The position numbers and the translations under genes are program-made. The notes beneath the pieces are model-generated. The model made no database searches and was not told where the DNA came from. It worked only from the letters and a program-made list of their open reading frames with translations. DNA of 64,000 nt from Saccharothrix sp. NRRL B-16314. Lineage in GTDB: Bacteria > Actinomycetota > Actinomycetes > Mycobacteriales > Pseudonocardiaceae. Where the stretch lies: contig NZ_JNXC01000012.1 of NCBI RefSeq assembly GCF_000716595.1, forward strand, positions 124,001-188,000. The letters run 5' to 3'. Positions 16,900 through 25,324 of the stretch are shown one piece after another; the stretch's first letter is position 1, and each line of letters opens with the position of its first letter.

Positions 16900-17949
16900 G
16901 TGCGACTGGGACTGAACCTCGGGTACTGGGGCGCGGGCAACGACGCCGCGAACCTCGAACTGGCCAGGGAAGCCGACCGACTGGGCTTTTCGGTGGTGTG
17001 GGCCGCCGAGGCCTACGGCTCCGACGCACCCACGGTCCTGGCCTGGGTGGCCGCGCAGACCGAACGCGTCGACGTCGGCAGCGCGATCCTCCAGATCCCG
17101 GCGCGGACACCGGCGATGACCGCGATGACCGCAGCCACCCTCGACTCGCTGTCCGGCGGCCGGTTCCGCCTCGGCCTCGGCGTGTCCGGGCCGCAGGTGT
17201 CGGAGGGCTGGCACGGCGTGCGGTTCGACAAGCCGCTGGGCCGCACCCGCGAGTACGTCGACATCGTGCGCGCCGCCCTGCGCCGCGACCGGCTGCGCTA
17301 CGAGGGCGAGCACTACACGCTGCCGCTGCCCGACGGCCCCGGCAAGGCCCTCACCCTCACCGTGCACCCGGTGCGCGAGCACATCCCCGTCTACCTCGCC
17401 GCCGTCGGCCCGAAGAACGTCGAGCTCGCGGGCGAGATCGGCGACGGCTGGCTCGCGCTGTTCCTGTCGCCCGAGCACTCCGGCGACGCCCTCGCGTCCC
17501 TCAAGGCTGGCCGCGAGAAGGCGGGCAAGACCCTCGACGGGTTCGACATCGCCGCCACCGTGCCGATGTTCGTCGGCGACGACTGGCGCGCCTGCGCCGA
17601 CCACGCCCGGCCGTACGCGGCCCTGTACGTCGGCGGCATGGGCAGCCGGCAGAAGAACTTCTACAACGACAACGCCGTCCGCATGGGCTTCGCCGCCGAA
17701 GCCGCCGAGGTGCAGGACAAGTACCTCGCCAAGGACTACGCGGGCGCGATGGCGGCCCTACCGCTCGAATTCCTCGACGCCACTTCGCTGCTCGGCCCGA
17801 AGGAGCGCATCGCCGAGGGCATGCGCGCCTACGCCGAAGCAGGGGTCACCACACTGACGCTTTCACCCATGCTGCAAGATCTTGAGCAGGGGATCGCCGC
17901 GCTCCGCACGGCGACCGAAGCTCTGGATCTGGCAGGAGTGGGTAGTTGA
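16900..17949 (+). CDS. LLM class F420-dependent oxidoreductase
   Basis: 349 residues of the bacterial luciferase-like TIM-barrel family. Features are the N-terminal [25 protein letters not shown], and the cofactor-phosphate region [20 protein letters not shown], typical of actinobacterial F420-dependent enzymes. It has no Shine-Dalgarno sequence; TAGGGT at 16886-16891 lies 8 nt before GTG 16900, so the transcript is probably leaderless. Its TGA overlaps the TTG start of uppP (TTGA), making an LLM-uppP-phosphatase operon. An LLM enzyme directly before uppP is a familiar actinobacterial arrangement; its substrate is unknown. Confidence 0.9.
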   Translation: MRLGLNLGYWGAGNDAANLELAREADRLGFSVVWAAEAYGSDAPTVLAWVAAQTERVDVGSAILQIPARTPAMTAMTAATLDSLSGGRFRLGLGVSGPQVSEGWHGVRFDKPLGRTREYVDIVRAALRRDRLRYEGEHYTLPLPDGPGKALTLTVHPVREHIPVYLAAVGPKNVELAGEIGDGWLALFLSPEHSGDALASLKAGREKAGKTLDGFDIAATVPMFVGDDWRACADHARPYAALYVGGMGSRQKNFYNDNAVRMGFAAEAAEVQDKYLAKDYAGAMAALPLEFLDATSLLGPKERIAEGMRAYAEAGVTTLTLSPMLQDLEQGIAALRTATEALDLAGVGS

Positions 17950-18770
17950 GCTGGTTGCAGGCCCTTGTCCTAGGACTAGTCCAGGGACTCACGGAATTCC
18001 TGCCCATTTCCTCGTCGGCGCACGTCAGGATCGTCAGCACACTGTTCTTCGGCAACGACGCGGGCGCGTCGTTCACCGCGGTCATCCAGCTGGGCACCGA
18101 AGTCGCGGTGCTGATCTACTTCGCCAAGGACATCGGCAACTTCATCAAAGCGTGGTTCGTCGGCCTGTTCAGCAAGGCCGCGCGCAAGACCGAGGACTAC
18201 CGGATGGCCTGGTACGTCATCATCGGGTCCATCCCGATCAGCGTGCTGGGCTACCTGTTCAAGGACGAGATCCGGTCCTCGTTCCGGAACCTGTGGATCA
18301 CCGCGACGGTGCTGGTGGTGTTCGGCATCCTGCTCGGCGTCGCCGACCACTTCGCCCAGCACCTGCGGTCCAAGCTGAAGCTCACCGACGCCGTCGGCAT
18401 GGGCCTCGCCCAGGCCCTGGCGCTGATCCCCGGCGTGTCCCGCTCCGGCGGCACGCTCACCGCGGGCCTGTTCCTCGGCCTGGACCGCGCCGCCGCCGCG
18501 CGCTACTCGTTCCTGCTGGCGCTGCCGGCGGTGTTCGGTGCCGGGATCTTCAGCATCCCCGACGTGCTCGACCGGTCCGGCTCCAACGCCGCGTCCGTGC
18601 CGCAGATGATCGTCGCCACGATCGTCGCGTTCGGGGTCGGCTACGCCACGATCGCCTGGCTGCTGCGGTACGTCTCGAAGCACAGCTACTCGGCGTTCGT
18701 GTGGTACCGGCTGCTGCTCGGCATCACGCTGATGGGGCTGCTGTCGATGGGTCTGCTCAACCCCACATAG
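17946..18770 (+). CDS. uppP: Undecaprenyl-diphosphatase UppP (BacA)
   Basis: 274 residues, polytopic membrane protein. It removes a phosphate from undecaprenyl diphosphate to recycle the lipid carrier for peptidoglycan and other cell-wall polymers. Signatures are [16 protein letters not shown] near the N-terminus and [15 protein letters not shown] near the middle, which together form the active site. TTG start at 17946 overlaps the previous stop. The periplasmic-face phosphatase supports the wall-building theme of the region 21-28 kb. Loss or competition at this step affects bacitracin sensitivity in known systems. Confidence 0.95.
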   Translation: MSWLQALVLGLVQGLTEFLPISSSAHVRIVSTLFFGNDAGASFTAVIQLGTEVAVLIYFAKDIGNFIKAWFVGLFSKAARKTEDYRMAWYVIIGSIPISVLGYLFKDEIRSSFRNLWITATVLVVFGILLGVADHFAQHLRSKLKLTDAVGMGLAQALALIPGVSRSGGTLTAGLFLGLDRAAAARYSFLLALPAVFGAGIFSIPDVLDRSGSNAASVPQMIVATIVAFGVGYATIAWLLRYVSKHSYSAFVWYRLLLGITLMGLLSMGLLNPT

Positions 18771-18780
18771 GGTTGGTCCC

Positions 18781-19482
18781 GTGGCTACCGTGATCCTGTT
18801 GCGACACGCCCGGTCCACCGCCAACGGATCGGGCGTCCTCGCGGGCCGGCAAACCGGCGTTCGGCTGTCCGAGCGTGGCGAGGACCAGGCCGCGGACCTG
18901 GTCCGACGGCTCGCCGGAGTTCCCCTCCAGGCCGTGGTGACGTCTCCGCTGGAACGCTGCGCGCAGACCTTGGCGCCGCTGCTGGCCGAACGCGGCCTCG
19001 AAGCGACCGTCGAACCGGACATCGTCGAGGTCGACTACGGCCAGTGGACCGGGCGCGCGATCAAGGACCTCGTCGGCGAACCGCTGTGGACGGTCGTGCA
19101 GCAGCACCCGTCCGCGGCGGTGTTCCCCGAGGGAGAAGGCCTCGCCGCCCTCCAAGCGCGTGCTGTGGCCGCCATCAGGGCGCACGACGCCCGGATCACC
19201 GCCGAGCACGGTCCTCGCGCCGTGTGGCTGGCGTGCAGCCACGGCGACGTGATCAAGGCGGTGCTCGCGGACGCGCTCGGCGTCCACCTCGACGGGTTCC
19301 AGCGCATCGTGGTCGACCCGGCGTCCGTGTCGGTCGTGCAGTACACGGAGACGCGGCCGTTCGTGCTGCGCGTCAACGACAACGGCGGGGACCTGTCCGC
19401 GCTCGTGCCCGCGCCCGCGGAGGACAAAGCGGCCGAGCCGCTGTCCTCCGACGCCGTCGTGGGCGGCACCACCGGAGCCTGA
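18781..19482 (+). CDS. Histidine phosphatase family protein (MSMEG_4193-like phosphoglycerate-mutase fold)
   Basis: 233 residues. The branch-1 histidine phosphatase motif LLRHARST is at residues 6-13, and the second catalytic histidine is in CSHGDVIK. The C-terminal RPFVLRVNDNGGDLSALVP segment is typical of the MSMEG_4193 family that follows uppP in actinobacteria. It begins 10 bp after uppP and is cotranscribed. In related genomes DUF3090, SCO1664-family and mshC genes normally come next; here a terminator and a recombinase follow instead. The substrate is unknown. Confidence 0.88.
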   Translation: MATVILLRHARSTANGSGVLAGRQTGVRLSERGEDQAADLVRRLAGVPLQAVVTSPLERCAQTLAPLLAERGLEATVEPDIVEVDYGQWTGRAIKDLVGEPLWTVVQQHPSAAVFPEGEGLAALQARAVAAIRAHDARITAEHGPRAVWLACSHGDVIKAVLADALGVHLDGFQRIVVDPASVSVVQYTETRPFVLRVNDNGGDLSALVPAPAEDKAAEPLSSDAVVGGTTGA

Positions 19483-19533
19483 GAGCACCCGGGCCGGGAA
19501 CACCGGGCCGGGAGCAGGGAACTGGAGCATCGC

Positions 19534-19570
19534 GTGGCCCCCGGACAGTGCAGGGTAGTCCGGGGGCCAC
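19534..19570 (+). terminator. Terminator hairpin after the LLM-uppP-phosphatase operon
   Basis: A 13-bp perfect stem, GTGGCCCCCGGAC (19534-19546) with GTCCGGGGGCCAC (19558-19570), has an 11-nt loop. It lies 52 bp after the phosphatase stop. Confidence 0.75.
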
Positions 19571-19856
19571 GGTGCGTTCGGCCGGGGCGGGCGGCCTCGT
19601 GGGACGATCGTATTGGCGTTAACGCGCAGGTAAATGCCCTCCCGAGGGGTGGGCACCCGGAGCCGCCACTCGGGCGGGTGCAGGTCAGATTGCCGCCCTG
19701 GCACCGGAAAGCGCTTGAAACCGCAGCTCAGAGCATGTGGAAACGCCGCGGAAACAACCGTGGCAAGCGATCGGGTGCCCTAACCGGCTAGACCGTTCGG
19801 TTCCGCCCGGAAGGACCGCGCGTGTTAGAAGTTAACGACGCGCTGTGCGCCCTTGA
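19571..19856. other. Non-coding stretch before the recombinase gene; no gene seen
   Basis: No convincing coding frame. It contains a 10-bp palindrome GCGTTAACGC (19616-19625). A similar GTTAACG occurs again at about 19831, next to the recombinase 3' end, so it could mark a scar or attachment region. There are three GGAAA repeats around 19708-19756. I looked for a tRNA 3' end as an integration site and found none. Confidence 0.4.
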
Positions 19857-21011
19857 TCACAGTCCGAGGCGGGTGACGGCGTTGTCCTCCAACGGGTTCG
19901 CCGTCCTGATGTACCGGTGCACGGTCCGCGGGTTCGTCCAGCGGCCCTGCCGCATGATCTCCCGGTCGCTCGCACCGCCCAGCGCCGCCTGCGTCGCGAA
20001 CCCGGCCCGCAGCGAGTGCCCGCCGAACATCGCCGGGTCCAGGCCCGCGCGCAGCGCGTACCGCTTCACCACGTCCGACACGGCCCGGTCCGACATCGAC
20101 CGCGCGCCGATGCCGCCGTGCCGCGTCACCGACGGGAACAACGGGCCGCGCAACGGACCCGGCCGGTAGTCGTGGCAGCGGTGCGTCGGCTGCGGGTCGC
20201 CCTCGTCCTCCAGGAACGCCCGCCGGTCCGGCGCGGTCAGCACGTCCACCCAGTCGGCGAACGAGCACACCGGGCACGTGGGCCGCCGGGCGCCGCGGGG
20301 GAGCACCACCCGCTGCCGGTGCGCGCCGGTCTGGTCGGTCTTCGTGACGCCCAACTCGACCAGCAGCAGCGGCTCGTGCGTGCGCGGGTCCACGTCCACG
20401 GTGACGTCCTCCAGCGCCACGGCGGCCAGTTCGCTGCGCCGCAACGCGCCCGCGAACCCGACCAGCAGCAGCAGTGCGTCCCGGCGGCGCGCCACGCCCG
20501 TCGGCCACCCCGGTGGGGGGCGTTCCGCCAGCAACGCCTCCAGCGTCCCCAGCAGCACCGGCCGCTTGCGCCTGGGCTGCGCCTGCCGGGTGCGGCGGAT
20601 GCCGCGCAGCGTCAGCCGGACGACGTCCGAGCGGGTGGGGGAGGGTAGGCCGCCGGCGGCGTGCACCGCGGCGATCGCGGCGGCCTTGCGCTCCAAGGTG
20701 GACGGACCGAACGCGGGGGAGCCGTCGGCTTTCACCGCGTCCGCCGCCACCGCCAGGTAGACCGCGACGTCGACCGGGTCGGCGGGCAGCGCCACGCGTC
20801 CCTCGGCCTCGCACCACGCCGCCCAGCCGACCCAGTCGGAGCGGTAGGCGCGCAGGGTGTTCGGGGACTGGGCGGCCCGCAGGTACCCGGAGAGCGAGGC
20901 GGCCTGCTCGTCGTCGAACCGGCGGCGGACCTGCTCCAGTGCGGCGTGGTCGACGAGGACCGTGTGCGTGACGCGGTCGAGTTCGGCACGCACCGGCTCG
21001 GGCAGGGTCAC
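19857..21011 (-). CDS. Tyrosine recombinase/integrase
   Basis: 384 residues with an N-terminal SAM-like core-binding domain (about 30-125; SPNTLRAYRSDWVGWAAWCE) and a C-terminal catalytic domain. Active-site residues are visible: R191/R192 (GALRRSE), K224 (VTKTD), H332-x-x-R335 (GHSLRAGFAT), W358 in place of the second histidine (GRWTN), and Y367 (VHRYIR). A CPVCS pair near 246-250 with HRCH near 277-280 may add a metal site. GTG start 21011. It sits alone at the break in the usual uppP neighbourhood, so it may have integrated here or be a domesticated XerC/D relative. No excisionase or replication gene is adjacent. Confidence 0.9.
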   Translation of the reverse strand: MTLPEPVRAELDRVTHTVLVDHAALEQVRRRFDDEQAASLSGYLRAAQSPNTLRAYRSDWVGWAAWCEAEGRVALPADPVDVAVYLAVAADAVKADGSPAFGPSTLERKAAAIAAVHAAGGLPSPTRSDVVRLTLRGIRRTRQAQPRRKRPVLLGTLEALLAERPPPGWPTGVARRRDALLLLVGFAGALRRSELAAVALEDVTVDVDPRTHEPLLLVELGVTKTDQTGAHRQRVVLPRGARRPTCPVCSFADWVDVLTAPDRRAFLEDEGDPQPTHRCHDYRPGPLRGPLFPSVTRHGGIGARSMSDRAVSDVVKRYALRAGLDPAMFGGHSLRAGFATQAALGGASDREIMRQGRWTNPRTVHRYIRTANPLEDNAVTRLGL

Positions 21012-21064
21012 GAGATCACCCTAACACTTTCGAGTGGTTATATAGCTTCAGTGTTGACTAAAGA

Positions 21065-21089
21065 GCCACTAATCCGTGGCGGCTACTAT
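21065..21089 (+). promoter_or_regulatory. arsR-family gene promoter with inverted repeat
   Basis: GCCAC-TAATCC-GTGGC (21065-21080) is followed by a -10-like TACTAT (21084-21089), 8 nt before GTG 21098. The layout fits a leaderless, autoregulated promoter with an ArsR operator just upstream of the -10. Assignment is inference. Confidence 0.45.
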
Positions 21090-21097
21090 GCGAAGTC

Positions 21098-21418
21098 GTG
21101 CGCGCTCTACAACACCCCGCTGCGGAGGACATCGACCTCGCGACGGTGCTCAGCGCGCTCGCGGACCCCGTCCGACTGAAGATCGTCGCCGAACTCGCGC
21201 GGTCCGGCGGGATCGTCTGTGGGCAGTTCGACGTGCCGGTCGGCATGTCGACGCTCTCGCACCACCTGAAGGTCCTCCGCGAGGCCGGCGTGCTCCGTGT
21301 GACGCCGCAGGGCAGCTACCGCACGCACGAACTGCGGCGCGAGGAGATGGAGCGGCGGTTCCCGGGCGTGCTGGACTCCGTCATGCGGGCGATCGGGTCG
21401 GACCCGCCGCCCGCATGA
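21098..21418 (+). CDS. ArsR/SmtB family winged-helix regulator
   Basis: 106 residues: LSALADPVRLKIVAELARSG, then the recognition region VPVGMSTLSHHLKVLREAGV and the wing LRVTPQGSYRTHELR. No Cys-rich metal box (CxC) is present; the only cysteine is in IVCGQFD. It is therefore more likely a non-metal or redox-type ArsR. Probably leaderless from GTG 21098. Divergent from the recombinase and convergent with the GT-C gene (8-bp gap); no obvious target besides itself. Confidence 0.88.
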   Translation: MRALQHPAAEDIDLATVLSALADPVRLKIVAELARSGGIVCGQFDVPVGMSTLSHHLKVLREAGVLRVTPQGSYRTHELRREEMERRFPGVLDSVMRAIGSDPPPA

Positions 21419-21425
21419 CGACACG

Positions 21426-23198
21426 TCACCGGCGGTGCAGCTCGCCGACCTTCGGCCCGGCCTGCTGGAGTTCGCGCAGCAGGTGGAAGTACGCCTGGTC
21501 GCCCTCGGCGTAGCAGCCCCGGCCGAACTCGATCGCGTACCGGGAGCAGCTGCCGTCGAGCAGTTGCGTCATCTGGGCGTTCATCGCCAGGAGTCCCGGC
21601 GAGTTGTCCGTGCGCGGCATGTACCGGTCGCCGATCGCCGATCCGGCGGATGCCAGCACGACGAGCAGCGCGGTGAGCGCGCCGATGGCCGCCGACCGGG
21701 ACCCGACGATCCGCGTCCCCGTGATCTGGCCACCGGCGCGCGGTGACGGGCCGGCCGCCATGCGGCGGCGGACTTCGTAGTGCACGGCGAACCCGGTCAG
21801 CAGCAGCAGGCAGTAGAGCAGTTCGGCGGTGCTGCGCGGGTAGAGCTGGACGGCCTGCTCGGCGTACATCTTGGAGCCGAAGTGGAACCGCAGCATCCAC
21901 GCGCCGACGAACACCGACACCAGCATGATCACCGCGCTGCGCTGCCGGGCCACCGCGATCGCGAAGCCCAGGCCGACGACGGCGAGGAGCGTGAACAGGC
22001 CGACGCCGCCGAGTTCGCCGGGCGGCGGCCAGGGGCCGGGGTCCATGCCGGGCAGGTCGCCGCGCCACATGGCGATGTAGGCGGGCTCGACCCAGGTGTC
22101 CCAGTAGAAGTAGGTGTCCTTGATGGAGCTGGACGCCAGCAGCAGGCCGTAGAGGTGTCGTGCGGTGACGACGACGAACACGGCGGACGTGACGCCGACG
22201 AGCAGCAGCGCCTTCCGCCACCCGGTGCGCCAGGGGCAGAGGACCAGGGCGGCGACGATGAAGCCGGGTGCGGACCAGACGAACCAGCCGGAGTAGATCA
22301 GGAACACCACGCCGAGCGTCGCGCCGAACGCGACTCCGGAGAGCAGGACTTGGCGGGTGGTGCGGGTGGTGATCCCGCGCAGTCGGCGCAGCAGGAGCAG
22401 CAACACCGGGATCAGCACGACCAGCATCAGGTTGGTGTAGGGCTTGTAGGGGTCGATCAGCGGCAGGGCGGGGACGATGCCCAGGCCGAGTGCCCACAGC
22501 GGGGAGAGCAGGCGTCGCCAGGTGAGGTAGGCGATCGGCCCGAACAGGGCGGTGATGCCGATGTGCAGGGCCTTGAGCGCGTACTCGGGTGGTTGGCCGG
22601 TGAGCTGGGAGGTCCAGGCGAGGATGTGGGGGAAGCCGGGCGGGTAGTTGGCTTCCATGGTGCCGTGCTGCTCGATGTAGTGGGCGATGGCGGTGAGGGC
22701 GCCGGAGTCGCCGAAGGTGGCGTGCAGGCCGTAGGAGGTGCCGTCGAGGGCGACCACGACGGCACCGGCGACGAGTCCGCTGAAGAGGCCGGCGGCGGTG
22801 GCGGCGGCGATGCGTTCCACGACGGGTGCGTAGGCGCGCCAGCGGACGCGGGCGGTGAGGATGACGAGGACCGTCGCGATGACGGCGATGAGCGCGAAGC
22901 GGGATTGGAGCGCGGCGAGGCCGCTGATCTGGCCGATGCGGTCGAGCGGGTCGACGTCGACGCCGTGGGCGTGCAGCACCATGAGGCCGGCGGCGCCGGT
23001 GGAGGCGACGACCTCGGCGGCGATGAGCAGCGCGCGGCGTCGTGGGCCGCGGCGCACGGGTGCGAGGTCGGGGACGGTGACCTGGTCGGCTGTGCTCAGG
23101 GTGGTCGGGCTCTGGTCGGTGCCGGTCTGAGCCGGTGTGTGCTGCGGGCCGGTGGGGCCGGGGGTGGTGGTGTGCGGGTCCGCGGGGGTCAGCTGCAT
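21426..23198 (-). CDS. GT-C family integral-membrane glycosyltransferase, AftA-like (copy 1)
   Basis: About 590 residues with 11-13 hydrophobic helices and a Pro/Thr-rich cytosolic N-terminus. The luminal loop DSGALTAIAHYIEQHG followed by NYPPGF resembles the arabinofuranosyltransferase AftA family. Other conserved blocks are DPYKPYTN, FYWDTWVEP and AVQLYPRSTAELLYC, and the C-terminus has GDRYMPRTDNSPG. Likely transfers a sugar from a polyprenyl-phosphate donor to a cell-wall polymer on the outer membrane face. ATG 23198 has GGAG 8 nt upstream. It is a clear paralogue of the gene at 23648-25318. Specificity is not assigned, because some Pseudonocardiales lack diagnostic arabinose. Confidence 0.82.
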   Translation of the reverse strand: MQLTPADPHTTTPGPTGPQHTPAQTGTDQSPTTLSTADQVTVPDLAPVRRGPRRRALLIAAEVVASTGAAGLMVLHAHGVDVDPLDRIGQISGLAALQSRFALIAVIATVLVILTARVRWRAYAPVVERIAAATAAGLFSGLVAGAVVVALDGTSYGLHATFGDSGALTAIAHYIEQHGTMEANYPPGFPHILAWTSQLTGQPPEYALKALHIGITALFGPIAYLTWRRLLSPLWALGLGIVPALPLIDPYKPYTNLMLVVLIPVLLLLLRRLRGITTRTTRQVLLSGVAFGATLGVVFLIYSGWFVWSAPGFIVAALVLCPWRTGWRKALLLVGVTSAVFVVVTARHLYGLLLASSSIKDTYFYWDTWVEPAYIAMWRGDLPGMDPGPWPPPGELGGVGLFTLLAVVGLGFAIAVARQRSAVIMLVSVFVGAWMLRFHFGSKMYAEQAVQLYPRSTAELLYCLLLLTGFAVHYEVRRRMAAGPSPRAGGQITGTRIVGSRSAAIGALTALLVVLASAGSAIGDRYMPRTDNSPGLLAMNAQMTQLLDGSCSRYAIEFGRGCYAEGDQAYFHLLRELQQAGPKVGELHRR

Positions 23199-23577
23199 GG
23201 CGACCACTCCGCGGTGGTGTTCACCGGTCCGGCCGGTCGTGCGTTGTCGTGCTCGGTTTGGTTTTCAGTGCACACGTTGTCGACACACCTTCGCCCGGCG
23301 ATGGACAGCTGACCCCTGGATCGGCCACCCGTGGCGGTGCTGAGACTGCTTCGGTGGTGGCGGCGCCGAAGCCTATCGGGTGCGGCGCGGTGGTCGGTGC
23401 GGGCCTGGTGGGGATGTCTTGTGCATGGGTGCGGTCCGTGGTAACTGCGGTTTCGGGTGTGGGTTCAGAGGCAGAACGGGTGGCCGGCGGGGTGGTGGTG
23501 GCTCAGCCGGGTTGGTTGTCGTGGAGCGGCCGGCGGAGCAGCTCGAATTCACTCCGTCGTGTGATCTTCGTATTTGG
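23199..23577. other. Upstream region of GT-C copy 1; no gene seen
   Basis: About 380 bp between the two GT-C paralogues with no frame of convincing codon use. It presumably carries the minus-strand promoter for the gene ending at 21426. I could not single out a clear -35/-10 pair. Confidence 0.4.
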
Positions 23578-23629
23578 CGCGTACTGCTCGGGGCTGTCGG
23601 CACGTGCCGACAGCCCCGAGCAGTACGCG
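23578..23629. terminator. 52-bp perfect palindrome after GT-C copy 2 (terminator)
   Basis: CGCGTACTGCTCGGGGCTG continues to a centre at 23603/23604 and is mirrored exactly, giving 26-bp arms with no loop. It begins 19 bp downstream of the stop of the minus-strand gene at 23648, the correct place for that operon's terminator. Confidence 0.75.
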
Positions 23630-23647
23630 GGTGTTTCGTGGGTGTTG

Positions 23648-25318
23648 TCAGTGCCCGGTGGGCGGGTGTGGCAGTTCGCCGGGTTTCGGTCCCCGGTCGC
23701 GCAGTTCGTTCACGAGCTCGTGCAGGCGCGGGTCGTCGTGGTCGAAGCAGCCGCCGAGGGTCGCGGCGTACGCGGGGCAGCTGCCGTCGAGCAGTTCGAT
23801 CAGCTGGGCGTGGAGCGAGAGGCTGCCGGGGGAGTTGTCGGTGCGGGGCATGAACCGGTCGCCGATGGACGAGCCGGACGAGGCGAGGAACAGGAACAGC
23901 GCGGTGAGCACGCCGAGGGCGAGCGAAGGTGAGGCGAGGGCGGTGCGGACGCGGGTGATGCCTTGGACGCGGCGCAAGCCGAAGTAGCCGGCGAACCCGG
24001 TCAGCAGCAGCAGGCAGTAGAAGAGTTCGACGGTGCTGCGGGGGTAGAGCTGGACGGCGTCGGCGGCGTACATCTGGGCGCCGAAGTAGAAGCGCAGGAG
24101 CCAGGCGCCGCCGAAGACCGCGGTCAGGGTGATGACGACGGTGCTGGTGCGGGCGACGGCGATGGCGGCGGCCAGGCCGACGAGGGCGAGGACGGTGAAC
24201 AGCCCGACGCCGCCGAGTTCGCCGGGTGGCGGCCACGGTCCAGGGTTCGCGCCGGGCAGGTCGCCGCGCCACATGGCGATGTAGGTGGGCTCGACCCAGG
24301 TGTCCCAGTAGAAGAAGCGGTCCTTGACCGAGCCGGAGGCGCGCAGCATCCCGAAGAGGTGGCGGTGGGCGATGGCGACGAAGACGGCGGCGGTGATCGC
24401 GACGAGGGCGAGGCCCTTGCGCCAGCCGGTGCGCCACGGGAACAGGACGATGGCGGCGAGGAACACGCCGGGTGCGGACCAGACGAACCAGCCGGAGTAG
24501 ATCAGGAACACGACGCCGAGGGCGGCGCCGATGCCGACGCCGTGCAGGACGATGGTGCGCCAGGGGGTGTCGGCGGCGCGGCGCAGCCTGCGGAGCAGGG
24601 TGAGCAGGAGCGGGATGAGCGCCACCAGCATGATGTTGGTGTAGGGCTTGTAGGGGTCGACCAGCGCCACGGCGGGGATGACGCCGAGGACGAGCGCCCA
24701 CAGCGGGGTCAGCATGAGTCGCCAGCTGAGGTAGGCGATGGGCCCGAACAGTGCGGTGCCGACGATCTGGAGAATCCGGAGGCTGTACTCGGGCGGGGTG
24801 TCGGTGAGCTGGGAGTACCAGGCCAGGGCGTGGAGCCACCCGGGTGGGTAGTCGGCGGTGAAGGAGCCGGTCTGGATCAGGCCGTGCGTCCAGCGGATGA
24901 GGTTGCCCGAGTCGCCGTAGACGGCGTTGAGCCCCCATGAGGTGCCGCGCAGGGCGATGACGACGGCGCCCGCGACGAGGCCGCTGAACAGTCCCGCGGC
25001 GGCTGCGGCGGCGAGCCTGCGCACGAGGGGCGCGTGCGCGGCCCAGCGGATGCGGGCGGTGACCACGGCGAGGACGAGCAGGATCGCGGCGATGAGCGCG
25101 TACCGGAGTTGGAGGGCGGCGAGGCCGCTGATCTGGCCGATCCGGTCGAGCGGGTTGACGTCGACGCCGCGGGCGAGGAGCACCATGAGTCCCGCGGCGG
25201 CCAGGGACACGGCGGCTTCGGCGGCGAAGAGCACGCCTCGGCGTCGTGGTGTGGTGGGCGGCGGGGACGGGTGCTCGGGGCTGGTCCGCGGCGGTTGTTC
25301 TGGCGCGGTCGACAGCAC
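23648..25318 (-). CDS. GT-C family integral-membrane glycosyltransferase, AftA-like (copy 2)
   Basis: 556 residues, polytopic, strongly similar along its length to the protein encoded at 21426-23198. Shared blocks are GVDVNPLDRIGQISGLAALQ, DYPPGW, VDPYKPYTN, FLIYSGWFVWSAPG, FYWDTWVEPTYIAMWRGDLP, GGVGLFT, LYPRST and GDRFMPRTDNSPG. It differs in the luminal loops and in a shorter N-terminus, so acceptor preference may have diverged. GTG 25318 has GAGGAAG 9 nt upstream and lies 6 bp after the GT2 stop, so the GT2 gene and this one form an operon. Expected role: lipid-linked sugar transfer during cell-wall polymer assembly. Confidence 0.82.
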   Translation of the reverse strand: MLSTAPEQPPRTSPEHPSPPPTTPRRRGVLFAAEAAVSLAAAGLMVLLARGVDVNPLDRIGQISGLAALQLRYALIAAILLVLAVVTARIRWAAHAPLVRRLAAAAAAGLFSGLVAGAVVIALRGTSWGLNAVYGDSGNLIRWTHGLIQTGSFTADYPPGWLHALAWYSQLTDTPPEYSLRILQIVGTALFGPIAYLSWRLMLTPLWALVLGVIPAVALVDPYKPYTNIMLVALIPLLLTLLRRLRRAADTPWRTIVLHGVGIGAALGVVFLIYSGWFVWSAPGVFLAAIVLFPWRTGWRKGLALVAITAAVFVAIAHRHLFGMLRASGSVKDRFFYWDTWVEPTYIAMWRGDLPGANPGPWPPPGELGGVGLFTVLALVGLAAAIAVARTSTVVITLTAVFGGAWLLRFYFGAQMYAADAVQLYPRSTVELFYCLLLLTGFAGYFGLRRVQGITRVRTALASPSLALGVLTALFLFLASSGSSIGDRFMPRTDNSPGSLSLHAQLIELLDGSCPAYAATLGGCFDHDDPRLHELVNELRDRGPKPGELPHPPTGH

Positions 25319-25324
25319 CGTCGA

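Noticed and set aside
19571..19856. Possible tRNA 3' end serving as integration site for the recombinase
   Set aside because: No T-loop/acceptor-stem pattern could be folded on either strand.
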